A stretch of 64,000 nucleotides of DNA, taken from positions 22,483,819-22,547,818 of the forward strand of contig NW_024881316.1 in assembly GCF_018691265.1 (NCBI RefSeq), read 5' to 3'. The notes beneath the pieces were generated by a model, which had not been told where the DNA came from, searched no databases, and saw only the letters and a list, made by a program, of their open reading frames with translations. Shown piece by piece: positions 49,213 to 60,763 of the stretch; position 1 is the first letter of the stretch; every line of letters starts with the position of its first letter. The stretch is from Tyto alba (lineage: Eukaryota; Chordata; Aves; Strigiformes; Tytonidae). The position numbers and the translations under genes are program-made.

Positions 49213-50812
49213 AATCTGGAGTGTTACTTCTAAGTATAATGTGTACCTCAGCCCATCAAATACTTAGAGGAAATAAGGTCTGAGCATGAGCTTCATTTTT
49301 ACTAACACGAAATCAATCCCAGTTTTAAGCCTGATATTTGAATTATACCTTTGAGAACTTCCATGACATTGTACTAAACAAACAGCTTTGAGACTGTATT
49401 TTGACATGTATAGTCTTGTTTGCAACACAGTAGTTTAAGATCAGCTACTGATATATGTATATGCTTTCCTTTTTGTTTTAAATAATTCCCTGATCTTTTA
49501 GAAAGTAATTAGCAGTCATTCATGTTATGGGAGATTGTATTGGTGATATAATTGTATATAAACACACGTATAATACAGCTTTCTAGTTGTATGCTTTAAT
49601 TATTTCACTTCTACTTTCTGTGATTCCCTAAAGTGAGAGTCAAAATTATTATTTCATAAAACTTCTGATGGAATAATATATTCTTTCACTCTATAGAAAT
49701 ACACACTTGAAATAAGGCAGAAGTGAATTAGATCTGGATAATTTTCTTCTAAATACCTTTATGAACTAGGTTATAAGTTTCACAGGACAGAGACTTGGCC
49801 TGTTATGTATCTGTGAAGTGTCATATGTACTTTAGAGCATTATAAAAATTTTAAATACTCCAAATGAAAGCATTTATGAAAATGGAGAACTCGTAGATAA
49901 TGTTGTATTTCTTAACTAGTACTTGTTGCAGAAGGCTGCAGCATCACTACTGTGATACAGTCCTTATAAGAGCAGACAGGAGATTGTGAGTTACAGTCCA
50001 AGAGGTTTCTTGAAAATTTCAGGTAAACTGAAGATTATAATTAAAGACAGAATAGTACATTTATGTAGTATGATGGGGTGAAAGTATCAGAGTTCCTTTA
50101 AAGAAGGTTGTGCTTTTTCAGTCTGCTGGAGTTCTTTGGAAAAAAAAGTAGGTAAAGCACATAAAGGTTACCTGCCAGACATAATGTTCCAGGATTTTCA
50201 CAAAGCCTTTGATAAGATTCTTAATAGTAGGCTGCAAGGAAAATGAATCGCAATAGAAGAAGACATGTAAGTTAGGTATGGTTTAAAAACTGATTATGCT
50301 GAAAACAATTGTAGTCATCTGCTTCTGAAAGAGTCGGACCAGAGTTAATGAACACAACTGATTCTGATGAAGAAGGGGGCTGTACAAGGGCAAAATTTCC
50401 TTATATATGTAACTTCTGATTAGAAACAGCTATATAGAGCTGTATGAAACTCCAGATTACAAATGTGACAGTCAGATACACCTACATTTGGGTAGCTACC
50501 TTAATGGGTAAGGCTTTTTGGACAGGAGATTGTAATTTGCTGTGGATATTTAGTACAGAATGAAGTACTAAGGGACCAACTGTGTTTATGTGACTAAGTA
50601 CCAACAGAAAATGATTAACGTATTATTGTAATATTTTACTTGGTAAGGATGAGATATGAAAATATATTAATTCTACCACAAGCAATTTGTGTGCTTAGTT
50701 CTTTTATTTAATGAACCAGTGAAGTACAAAATGCAGTTAAACCATGACATGACTGACTTGCAATGAATTATGAAAAAAACAGCTTTAATTTATTTTACAA
50801 GAATGTTGAAGA

Positions 50813-50998
50813 ATCATAGAACAGTCCAGCTTGGAACGAACCTCAAAAGATTATCTGGTCTAAACTTTTGTGGCAAAGGGAACCGGTATGAGATTATTTA
50901 ACACCCTGTCCAATCACATTTTGAAAGCTTCCAGTGATGGGGACTCTATCATGTCCCTGGGAGGTTGTTCCAGTGGTTGAAGACATGCTCTAGTGAGG
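50813..50998 (-). mobile_element. CR1 3'-end fragment
   Basis: The plus strand opens with GAATCATAGAACAGTCCAGC, the reversed CR1 3' terminus. It continues through CCTCAAAAGATTATCTGGTC and a GATGGGGACTCTATCATGTC block to a GTTCCAGTGGTTGAA block. About 185 bp remain, clearly diverged from the other CR1 copies. An oligo-A-rich tract (51039-51068) lies just beyond. Confidence 0.75.
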
Positions 50999-51038
50999 TA
51001 TTCTGGAAAATTAATTGATTGTATCTTTTTACCCTTTC

Positions 51039-51068
51039 AAAAAAAAAAAAAAAAAAAGAAAAAAAAAG
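51039..51068 (+). repeat. Oligo-A-rich tract
   Basis: 19 A (51039-51057), a G, then about nine more A. Simple repeat 40 bp beyond a CR1 fragment. Confidence 0.85.
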
Positions 51069-52871
51069 AGCAGACAGTTGTAAAACTAAGGAGAACATTA
51101 AAAACCTATAAAATGAAATAATTATGTACTATAGTCATTCCACAAAACTAATTAACTCTACGGGGCATTTAATCAAAAACTGAGGTTTGACTTTCATTCT
51201 GTAAGTACTGCATACCTAGAAACACATAAATCAAGGTGACTCTCTACTGCAGAGTGCTTTATATATTCTTTTAAATCTGTATAAGATTGGTGGAAAAAAA
51301 TGCTTTCAGATCAGGAAAATAATATTTTACTGTTTCTTTTCTCAGGTGGAAATGACTAAGCAGGTTCATGATCAATGGAAGCCCAGACTGTGTTTACAAG
51401 TTTGAGTAGGGACTTCTAAACTGCTAGTCTTCCAGCATATTGTAACTTCTGAGAAGCACTGGGCTCAGTTGGTCACTTCACTGGGAACAATGGGATGCTG
51501 GAACGCTCCTGAAAGTTCACTCTGAATATCCACATTTACTTTGCCTTTGCAGGTCATGAAATTATCCTGGTCATTTTGTACTCCAGAAGTCTCACTTTGT
51601 TACTGTGAAGGAACATAGAGACAGTTATTTCCCTGTACCTTTACATATATATAAATATTAACACAAGGTGTAATGCCTTATTGAATTCACATAGCTTCAG
51701 TGCAGTGTTGTGGATTTTGTAGAACAGACTGACGACATAACTCTTAATGACCACCACCATGCACTGGATCATCTTTGCCTGATGTACTGGCAGGGGTGTG
51801 AGACTTGGATGGAAGGATCTGAAGCCTCCACACTTTAAAGTGAACTGGAATGCATCTCTGCTAGGGAGCCTGTGTAGGATGTGGGAAAGTGGTGAGGGAA
51901 TTGAAGAGTTCACTTTCTTCTGTAATCCCTTGCCCATTCTTCCTGCCATACATAAAGGCTATATCTATAATAGTAAATGAAATAGGATCAGGACTCAGGC
52001 ACAAGGATGGGCACTTTTGTCCGCTCTGTTAAATTTGTGGGATGTTTCCCAATGCGATTTTGGGGGACTCTAACTGGAGATCTCTCAGACAAGGCCTGGG
52101 CATTGTTCAGAGTTTAGTGTAAGCTAGGCACTATTCAGGATAGGCATTTGCCTTGGTTATAAAAGTTTAGGTGAACAGATGGGAGTTGTGTGTGACAACT
52201 GGTCTTGGGGTCAGAGAAAGGTTGTTGGCCCTATTTTATTTACTTAGTAGGTGTAAATTGAGATGTTGATAATGTTAGATCTCTTTCATTTGTCCTTTCT
52301 CCTGCTGTCAGGTTTGTACAGCTCCCCATCATGAGCCTGCAGCCCTCATCGTATGCTTTCCCTCTCCATTTTCCACAAAACAGCTTTCATATTAGTCATG
52401 ACTTTTTTTTTTTTCTGCTTTTTAGGTGATTCTTTCCACCCTATTTTCCTGAGCTGCCATGTTTGCTCCTCTCTTTAAAACCTCAGTTATTCTGTGTTAT
52501 TTAAGAAATTATTCAGAACTGCTACAATTTAAAAAAAGCAAAAATCTCTCTCCTAGTTTCATAATTTTCTCCCCTCTTCCCTTACATGCACACTCTTTAA
52601 CATGGTTTTACTTTTGCTATATTTTAGATTATCGTTTTTGTAGGCAGGAAGCATCTGTACCTTGCTCTGACTTTTTTCATGAGTAATGGGAAATGGTGAT
52701 AGGACCATCTTGCTTTACAGAAGCTTCTGCTAATCTTTCTAAGGACATAACGGTACTGATGGCTACAGAGTTGTCCATACATATTATTTATAACTAGGAT
52801 GAGCAAAAGTCAGTTATGTGTTGGAAGGGAATAATAGATAAACAGGTTGTTAGAGAAGAGCTTCAAATGGT

Positions 52872-52945
52872 AGAATAGAATAGATTATTTCAGTTGGAAG
52901 GGACCTACGACGATCATCTAGTCCAACTGCCTGCCAGGTACTACA
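52872..52945 (-). mobile_element. Short CR1-type 3'-end fragment
   Basis: TAGAATAGAATAGATTATTT then CAGTTGGAAGGGACCTACGA and TCATCTAGTCCAACTGCC match the reversed terminal about 70 bp of CR1-type elements. This is a severely truncated insertion. Confidence 0.7.
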
Positions 52946-54576
52946 TGCAAAAAGCAGTCTTGCTACTTCCAATTTACTCTTCCTTCAAAAATATCGAAGT
53001 TCTGTTCCTTAATGCAAAAAAGAAAAATAAAGGTTGAAAATATTGGAAAAATAAAGTAAATTAAAGGTGATTTTGATGTAATTTAAATCTTCAGAATCAG
53101 TAAGCCATAGAGTAGGATGCTTGTAACAGTATGCTTCTTTCCACTGACTGCCTGCAAACCATTAACACAAGTTAAAAGCTACTCTCAAACTTCCTTCCAG
53201 ACAGTGGCTGAAGAGAAAGCCTGTTTTTGTTGTGTGTTATCACAGTGGCTGTAGCATACACACACAAAAAGAAAGCGAAGGAGCTTCACCCTTTTATACT
53301 GTTTGGGCTTCCTGGATTGTGAACACAGGGTTAATCTCAGTGTTTGCACATCAAAGGAATGGTCCAGAAGCTGGGGAGTTTATGCTTGCTTAAAGCTGCT
53401 GATGCTGTATTGGAGATTTGAAATTTCAAACTGTTCAATTTGATGATGAACAATATGTCCAAGACACGGTGCTGTCCGTAGCATTTTTTTTTTTTAGCAG
53501 TGCTTGTCCATATGCCAGAAAGGCTGGGATGACAGCATTTAAAGGAATTAAGGGCCTCTGAAATACAAACAAACTAGAAGAGTATACGTGGCAGCACAAG
53601 GGAACAGAAAATCCACTAAATTTAGCTGTTGAAATACATGCTTTTTTCTTAACTTTTTAAGGTGTGTTGAAATGTACATGCATAACCCATATAAGTAGTT
53701 TTCAATACTTCATCTGCTCATGCTAAGAGATTCTTAAAAATTCTTCCTCCTAAAGTCAGTTCAGGGCTCAGCACCAGCAACTGCTCAGTTCTGAACCTAA
53801 TTTCTATCAGTTTTTGGTGCGGTCAGTTTATTGATGTGGAGTCAAGAGCCCAACATTCAGTATCTTGTACCTCTTAAAAAAGTTATTCCAAAAGCACAGA
53901 TTTCTGAAAATATTGTTATGCATCTTTGTTTACATGATAAAGTTTGTTAAATATAATTTAAAAATAGTATCAAACGCTCAAAATTGGAAAAATACAGCCT
54001 GACTTTCTGTGGTTACGTTTATACAGATATAATTGTATTACACTGTACATTGCCTGCTGTCTGGTAATATTATTTATGCCAAAGTTTGTATAGCACCTGG
54101 AAGACTAAGCATAGCATGAGTACTTAATTTATATCTGTCTGAACTGACTACAATACTGACAACTCTGTATCCAAACTGCTCCCAGGATGCTTGGGGTGAG
54201 GGACACACTTTTCAGGTGTCTGTTCTGCATGTGGTATGGATCCAGAAAAGCGCTGTGAGAGCTGAACAGCTGCTAAGGTGGTTTTGTCCTGGCAATAAAT
54301 GGATGGGGTGTCCACACACCCTTCTCTGTGTAGTTATCAATTTCTGTGTTCGCTTTGGAGCCAAAGTGGTGCTCCAAGGAGATATTTTGATTTGAAATTA
54401 TTTACCAGGACACTGTGAGTAGACTAAGAACTGAAGCATAGAATAAAATCTTCTTTATGACAGTACCTGAAAAACAGAACAGGAAGTTCTGAAAATTGTC
54501 ATATAATTTGAACAGGCTGCTGTGAAAGCTCTCAGTAACCTATATTGCTCTGAGAAGACAAAAAGAAGTTAAATGG

Positions 54577-54598
54577 TAATAGACTGTTAATAGACTGT
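54577..54598 (+). repeat. 11-bp tandem repeat (2 copies)
   Basis: TAATAGACTGT occurs twice in direct tandem. Minor local duplication. Confidence 0.8.
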
Positions 54599-55507
54599 TA
54601 ATTCTTTGATTACCAAATGTCTTTTTAAGTTGAGAAGTAACCTTTAAAAAAGTTTTATTTTGAACTGTAAATGTATTTGGTTTTGTTTTCTGTAATCACT
54701 GAGAACTTACCAGTTTCTTGGGATAGGGATGGGAAGAAAATTATACTTCACTTACAGTGTGTTGCTAAAATTGAGAACAAGCGTATTTTATAAGTCTTGC
54801 ATAGATTGGCCAATCTTTTAGTATATTAAAACAGATTGGTGCTGATAATTTTTGTTCAAGTCAATGTAATGAACTAGGAAAAAATACAGTACATTACGTC
54901 ACAATTGATGCTTAAAAAAATACATGAAGAGGTAACTCCCACCTGTCTGACAGTCAGCTGGCTTGCATGTTTCCCAACCTGCTTGAAGTCTGATGGTGCC
55001 CTGTATCTGTTGTTTGTGTCTGCAGGGGTTGGCTTCTCTTTCAAGAACAGTAAAAGCGGTGAAGACAGATAATCCAACTTCAGTGCTACCACAGTCCTAT
55101 TAAAATTTCATGAATTTTGAGTATCTAGGAGACCAAGGAATGGCAACGTAGGTATTCTGAGGCATTAAGTTAGTCTGGAGAACACCCTGCTACTAGAAAC
55201 ATGTTTTTCCTTAGAAGGATATGGTGTGATGTTTCTCTGTAGTGCAAAGGTAAAGCAAGGTTCTTTTCTCTGTAAGTTGAACAGGGAAATGTATGTTTTT
55301 GTCTTACATTACAAAGACTGTGAAGACTGTATTAAAAATGCTTTCTCTTGGCATATGAATCATAATTCAGAGCGCTGGAATGAAATAGACTTTACTGGGA
55401 AGAGCTCATCTTATGCTGAATATATCTTGAGAAACAGAGATAAGAAATTTCTGATACTAATGGTTTGCGTCTAAGGATTGGAGCTGAGGTGCCACCCAAA
55501 GTTGTCA

Positions 55508-55612
55508 TCTTGTATACAAAGATGTCAAAATATTGTATATTTTGTATACATACAAATATAAAAAATATTTTCTATACAAATATACAAAGTATACAAATAC
55601 ACAAAATATAAT
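55508..55612 (+). repeat. AT-rich TATACAAA cluster with inverted repeats
   Basis: Many TATACAAA/TTTGTATA units on both strands, starting with the perfect palindrome TTGTATACAA (55510-55519). The stretch can form hairpins; no known element is indicated. Confidence 0.65.
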
Positions 55613-58600
55613 TTGGGAATGAAAAATTAACTGAAATCATCATGCTTTCAGGGACATGCTGTTGCTTTACAGAAGAGTGCTTAGAAGAACTGCCCTGCAA
55701 CGTATCTTCAGGTTAACTGAAGTATTAGGAAACAGAGTGGGAATTTTTCTATGAGTAGTAGCATTTACTTTGTGATATTAATAATCAAAAGCTTCAACTT
55801 GATTATGAGAACTTTCTAGATAACTTTGAAACCCTGAGCAGAAATCAGGCTAAAAATAGTAAAGTTGGAAAGACATCTTCCTTCTAAAATATATTTTACT
55901 TTATATTACAAAAAAAAGTGATACTGTTTTTTGCTTCAGTAAAGTATTTAAATAAATTGGAAAAACCCCAATTGTTAAAACTTTTAAAATAACTGACAAC
56001 TCAAAGGGGTAACTAACCAGACCACTGTTTTCATCAAACTCTGAACTATTCCACTAGATCCATGTGCCATAAACCCCTCTCTTACAATATGTTTAAAATG
56101 GCCATTTCCTGCTGAATTAGGTGCCAGTCAGTGTCTGTCAATACAGCATGGCCTGTTCAGACTCTGTCTGCCTCTAGTAGGGGTGACTGTAATCCTCTAT
56201 CACTCTTGGTTTTGCACTTTTAAACCAGTATTTCATTACATTTTGTATGTTACATGATGTGTTTAACCTGTTTTTGTTTGTTTGTTTGTTTTCTTCCTTC
56301 TGCATAGTACTGCCTGGAAATAACTTAAAGCTCAGAAAAGCCCACCAGTCTAATACTTTCTGATGCTGGTACCATCTACAAAGTGGGGATGACCCATTCC
56401 CATTCTGCCTTACAGAATGAGTTGTTTGGGATGGTACTTTTTCTTTCTATATGTAACATTTGGGTGCTGTTTAGTACTTTACTAAGGCATATACATTTAT
56501 GTACCTACATGCAAGATAATATCTAGGCTGTTGTTACAGTTGATGGAGATTTAGTTACTGCCATCTGTGGAACGGGGAGAGATTCAGCTGAATGTCTGCT
56601 TCACTAGGCTGAGCTATTTTCTTGGATTCATTATCTCTGTTGATAAGATATCTCAGGTGGGATTGGCTCATTTAACTGACCATGGTCCAGTGCCATTTTA
56701 CATGTCCGGTGGTATCGGAGACATGACTAGATCTGACAGGTACTGGTGTGCCACAGGGCCTGTGGGCGACCTGTATCCTTCCAGAGTGGCAGCTGGAGGC
56801 TCGACAGGGTATCTGACATCTCGGGTAGTATAAATTGCTGTATTTAGGTAACTGAATCAAATCCTTACATTTTCAGTAGACATCAAAAGCTAAGTATCTT
56901 ACTGTGAAGTTGAACTCCATTCGGATTTGAGACATCTACGAAAGGCTTGCAAGTAAGACATGGAAACCTCCAGGAGATCTGCGTTCTGCTGCACTGGCAG
57001 CTTCAGGAGAGGTAAGGTGTCCTTTGGTATCTCAGATTGCACTAGGGTCTTAAGTTTAAGCAACTGATCGAGGGGCAGAGTATGCAATATAGCGTAAGTT
57101 TCTCAGAGTTGTAATAAAAATAAAAAAAATGATAGTCATATAAAGAGAATTGGTGAAATCAGTTAAATATTATATGGTTATTCCAGTCCAGGGAACTCTT
57201 TGTGACCAAACTGTTCAAAAACTGGAGTGGAGTGTTGATGCTATTTTGTATTCCAGAATTATATAATTATTCCCTCAAATAAAATGTTTATACAGTGCAA
57301 TTTACTTTTAAAATTTATCTTACATCGGAGGCTGAACTCATAATTGTGGCTACCAGGATTTTTAAGCTTTGTTTCAAGTAAAATCTACCTTAAAACCTAT
57401 ATTGTGAACTCTCTATTAAAATTTTTGAAAACAATGTTTCATTTGTTTATTGAATAATATATGAAACCTTGTTTCAAAAATTATCCTGTGTACTTGCTAA
57501 TAATATATATGAATATAAGGAAGTGCGGTTTGCTCTTTTTTAACAAACACCATATGCTACTTCAGTTTGTGTTGATACTGACATGCCTGATAACCACTAA
57601 GTATTAAGTGAGAAACTAGCAGGAAAGGAAACAGTGAAAAAGATAAAATTCCCAGGATAAACAGCTTCAAATGAATTAAGATAGCAGTGTCCGCAGTATC
57701 ATTTCAGAGGTAATTACTCTTTTGGCTCTATCCAGGCTGGCATGTTTTATTATTCTGAGGGCTGGCAGCCTAGGAGCTAAGGGGACCCTAAACTTTAAGG
57801 TGATATCTTGGGTAAACAGAAGAGTTCATGTTTTAAAACAGTCCGAGTAACTGGCTTGTATAAGCAGAGGTTGTTGTCAGGATAGGGTGGCCATCCTTAT
57901 GACAATAATCTGCTGCCTTACACTGTATGAAGTTTAAAAAGAGGAAAGGAATCACACATTGAAGTGTTGTTGCCCTATTTTTTCAGTCTTTGCTTCCTGG
58001 GTGTTCAGTCTTTGGGTAAAAGAGTATTTTCTCCTTTTTTGTTGTTGAAGATTCTATAGATAAGTTCTAATGAAAGGTGTATTTGGGTCATGAATAAAAT
58101 TGTTAGCTAGTAATTTTATTAATTAGTCAAATTATTAAAATTAGTTTCAGAAAAGGCAAATTTATGGCACTGTGAAGTAATTAAGTGCAAGATAACCACA
58201 AGCCTTTTAATGTTCAAGTACATAAATAAAACGATCCAACTTCGGCTACTTCTGTAGTCTAATAGATTAAACTTGAATTTCTGTTTTGGAGGATTTGTTT
58301 TTTAAAATGATGCATAGAACTAAGTGTATTCATGAATGTTTTCAAACTGTGTGTAATAATGTTTGTCCATTTTATTAAGTTTCCTTGTTGGAGGCTCTGA
58401 AAGTTTTGAAATTGGTCATCAGAGAGTGATGGGACCATCTGTAGTGCTAGACTGAATCTTTATAATTATGATCTACATTGAAGTTTTGTGGAAAAAATGA
58501 GGTTCAGTGCTGAAACAAATGCACCAATGGACTGTTTTATCTGTATGGCATCAGCAGCTTTGTTAAACTCACTAATAAAATGTCATTACTCAGTTCTGAC

Positions 58601-59191
58601 CAGTACCTTACCTGTAACTCTGTTGGCTAATAATGATGCTCAGACCTTCAGCAGAGAAGAGAATGTTAGTATTGTAGGAGAATGCAGCAGAACACGATCA
58701 TATAAGCAGATTTAAAAATGGTTGATTTGTGCCACATTAGCATGATTTACCTGACCTTAAATCTCAAAAATACGTGGAGAATTTTAGTGGACCCCAGTGT
58801 GACAAGAACCTCATATTTCATCACCAGCATTAAGAGAAACACTTGAAACACTCAACAATACATTGTGTTTAAACCATTCAATTTTACAGCAGTCTTTAAA
58901 GAGGTCAAAACTTATTACTAGTTACCATTATAAATATGTCCAAAACCAGATGAAAGCTACCCTTCCTTTTTAAAGCATTTCTGCTACTTCAGATGATAAC
59001 CAAGAAGAATCTTCTTTAACGTTTTCCTCTTCAGCTAGTTCCTGACTTAAGTTTCAAAAGCATGTGTTTATCTTCAAAATCACCTTCGAAATGTGTTCAC
59101 CTTTCCCCCTCCTCCCCCTGTGTACGAGCCATTGTGACTATGACAAAAAAATAATCTTGTCATAGTTGTGAAGGCTCTCATGGAGGGAGTT

Positions 59192-59208
59192 GGGGGGGGG
59201 GGGGGGGG
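59192..59208 (+). repeat. G17 homopolymer run
   Basis: Seventeen consecutive G in AT-rich surroundings. It could fold into G-quadruplexes and is prone to length error in sequencing. Confidence 0.85.
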
Positions 59209-59782
59209 CAGCATTATGCCCAGTAGGTCTCCAGAAATTTTCACAAAATAGTGCAACTTAACGTGTAGTTTAAGTCATACTTCAGTCTTTCTTTTATATT
59301 GATCAGTCTGGGTAAAATGACAAGTTCATTGAACAGGTGAATTTAAAGGTGGCATCATGATGATGTATATTTGGAAGTGCTTGTTGGAGGCCAAGGATGA
59401 CACATTGGTGGGAACATATGGTGCCAAGATTGGAATGACAGAGAAGGGAAAAGGTGAAGGAGAGAAAAGTTTTTGATCACATGAAGTTTAGAGAGGAGGC
59501 TGGGAGGAAGCAGTACACCAAACGTGGAGCAAGAGGAAAGCCTCTGCTGGGAACCTGTTGAACTGCCAGTCTTGCAAAGGGTGTTCATCATCACTTTAAG
59601 TGATGCATCTTTTGTGTTCCTCCTCAACGTTGACTCAGATGTTCTGGTACCAAACATATGAGCAGTGCTGACTGCAAACACTTTAGTCAGGATTTTTCAT
59701 GATGCTCAGTGTATTACCACCGAAACTTAGAAAGTGAATTTCTTAAGTTGGTTGTCATAAAATAAAAACATCAGGGGTATGT

Positions 59783-60759
59783 TGTCATGATTTGAGCCCA
59801 GAGGGCAACTGAACACCACGCCAGTTTTTCAGTCACCCTCTCCCCCTCAGGCTGAGGAAGGAGACAATGAAGCAAAAGGCTCAGGAATGGAAATAAGGAC
59901 AAGGAGGGGTGACTCAACCTGTTACAATGACGGGCAAAAGAGACTTATTAGGGGAAGAAAAAGAACATCAATTTAATTCAACATTTAACAGAGTAGGACA
60001 GTGGGAAGCATTACCACATCTTAAAAATACCTTCTCCCCACTGGAACCCCAATCCCCCCTTCTTCCCAGGCTCAGCTTTGTTCCTGCTATCTCTCTCTCC
60101 TCCCACCCCAGCAGCGCAGGGGGCAGGGAATGGGGGGTGCAGTCAGTCCTGCTGTTTCTTCCATCTTGGGACACACACACACACACACCACCTCACCTTC
60201 TTCCTCAGCTCCACGTGGTTCCCCTCTCATGGGAGACAGTCTTCCATGAATTTTCTGACATGAGTCCTTCCCACAGGCCTCAGCGTTTCTCAAGCTGTGC
60301 TGGTATGGGTCACCCCCGCATGTTGTAGTCCTCCCAGTGCCGAACTACAACAGCGGGGGCTTCTTCCCTCAGAGTCCTGGCCTCCTTTGGGTTTAGTCGC
60401 CTGCTGCTCATGGGGTGCTCTACCACAGATCTCCATGGGTGCCAGTGGGGGTGGCCCTGTTGTCTCAACATGGACTGCAGGGGAATCTCTGCACCCACTC
60501 ACCCGTCCCCTTCTCCTTCTTTCTTCCACTGACTTTGGTGTTCACATAGGTGTCTTCCTCACAACTCCTCCTTCTAGGTTCCCCTTCTTAAATAAGGTAT
60601 CGCAGAGGTGCAGCCAATGTCACTAATTGGCTTGGCCCTGGCTAGAGGCGGGTCCAACTTGGAGCCAGGGGAGCTTCCAGAAGCTTCTCGGAGAGGGCTG
60701 CAGCTGTAGCTCTTCCCCCACTACAAAAAACCCTGCCACACACACACAAACCGAGCACA
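59783..60759 (-). mobile_element. ERVL-like solo LTR, copy 4 (977 bp), antisense in intron 1
   Basis: The plus strand runs from TGTCATGATTTGAGCCCAGA to AAACCGAGCACA, so the LTR reads TGTGCTCGG...ATCATGACA on the minus strand. It is collinear with copy 3 throughout. The TATA-like box is at 60588-60594 and the ATTAAA signal (plus TTTAAT) at 59972-59977. Flanks share ATGT directly outside both ends (59779-59782 and 60760-60763), a decayed or 4-bp duplication rather than the clean 5 bp of the other copies. A CA microsatellite lies at about 60171-60188, and another CA run near 60737-60749 reflects the GT-rich LTR start. No internal retroviral region is present. Confidence 0.9.
60171..60188 (+). 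repeat. CA dinucleotide repeat inside LTR copy 4
   Basis: Nine alternating AC units within the LTR. The corresponding place in copy 3 lacks them, so this is a local expansion after divergence. Confidence 0.75.
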
Positions 60760-60763
60760 ATGT

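Larger units (their letters stand above)
44006..50812 (+). other. KHDRBS2: KHDRBS2 intron 1, no exon seen
   Basis: AT-rich presumed intronic DNA with an oligo-T tract at 44354-44374 and a CAAA-rich tract at about 49135-49212. A small TG/CA-rich inverted stretch lies at about 48657-48699. Short frames on both strands are unrelated to any family I know. Confidence 0.5.
50999..59782 (+). other. KHDRBS2: KHDRBS2 intron 1, between a CR1 fragment and LTR copy 4
   Basis: AT-rich presumed intronic DNA. It holds an A-rich tract (51039-51068), a short CR1 end (52872-52945), a small tandem repeat (54577-54598), an AT-rich TATACAAA cluster (55508-55612) and a G17 run (59192-59208). Frames such as 56567-56833 (+) and 59355-59681 (-) match nothing I recognise. 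Confidence 0.5.

Noticed and set aside
59355..59681. 108-codon minus-strand frame, considered as a retrocopy
   Set aside because: No recognised protein on either strand; the plus-strand reading has stops at short intervals. A BLASTX search would settle it.
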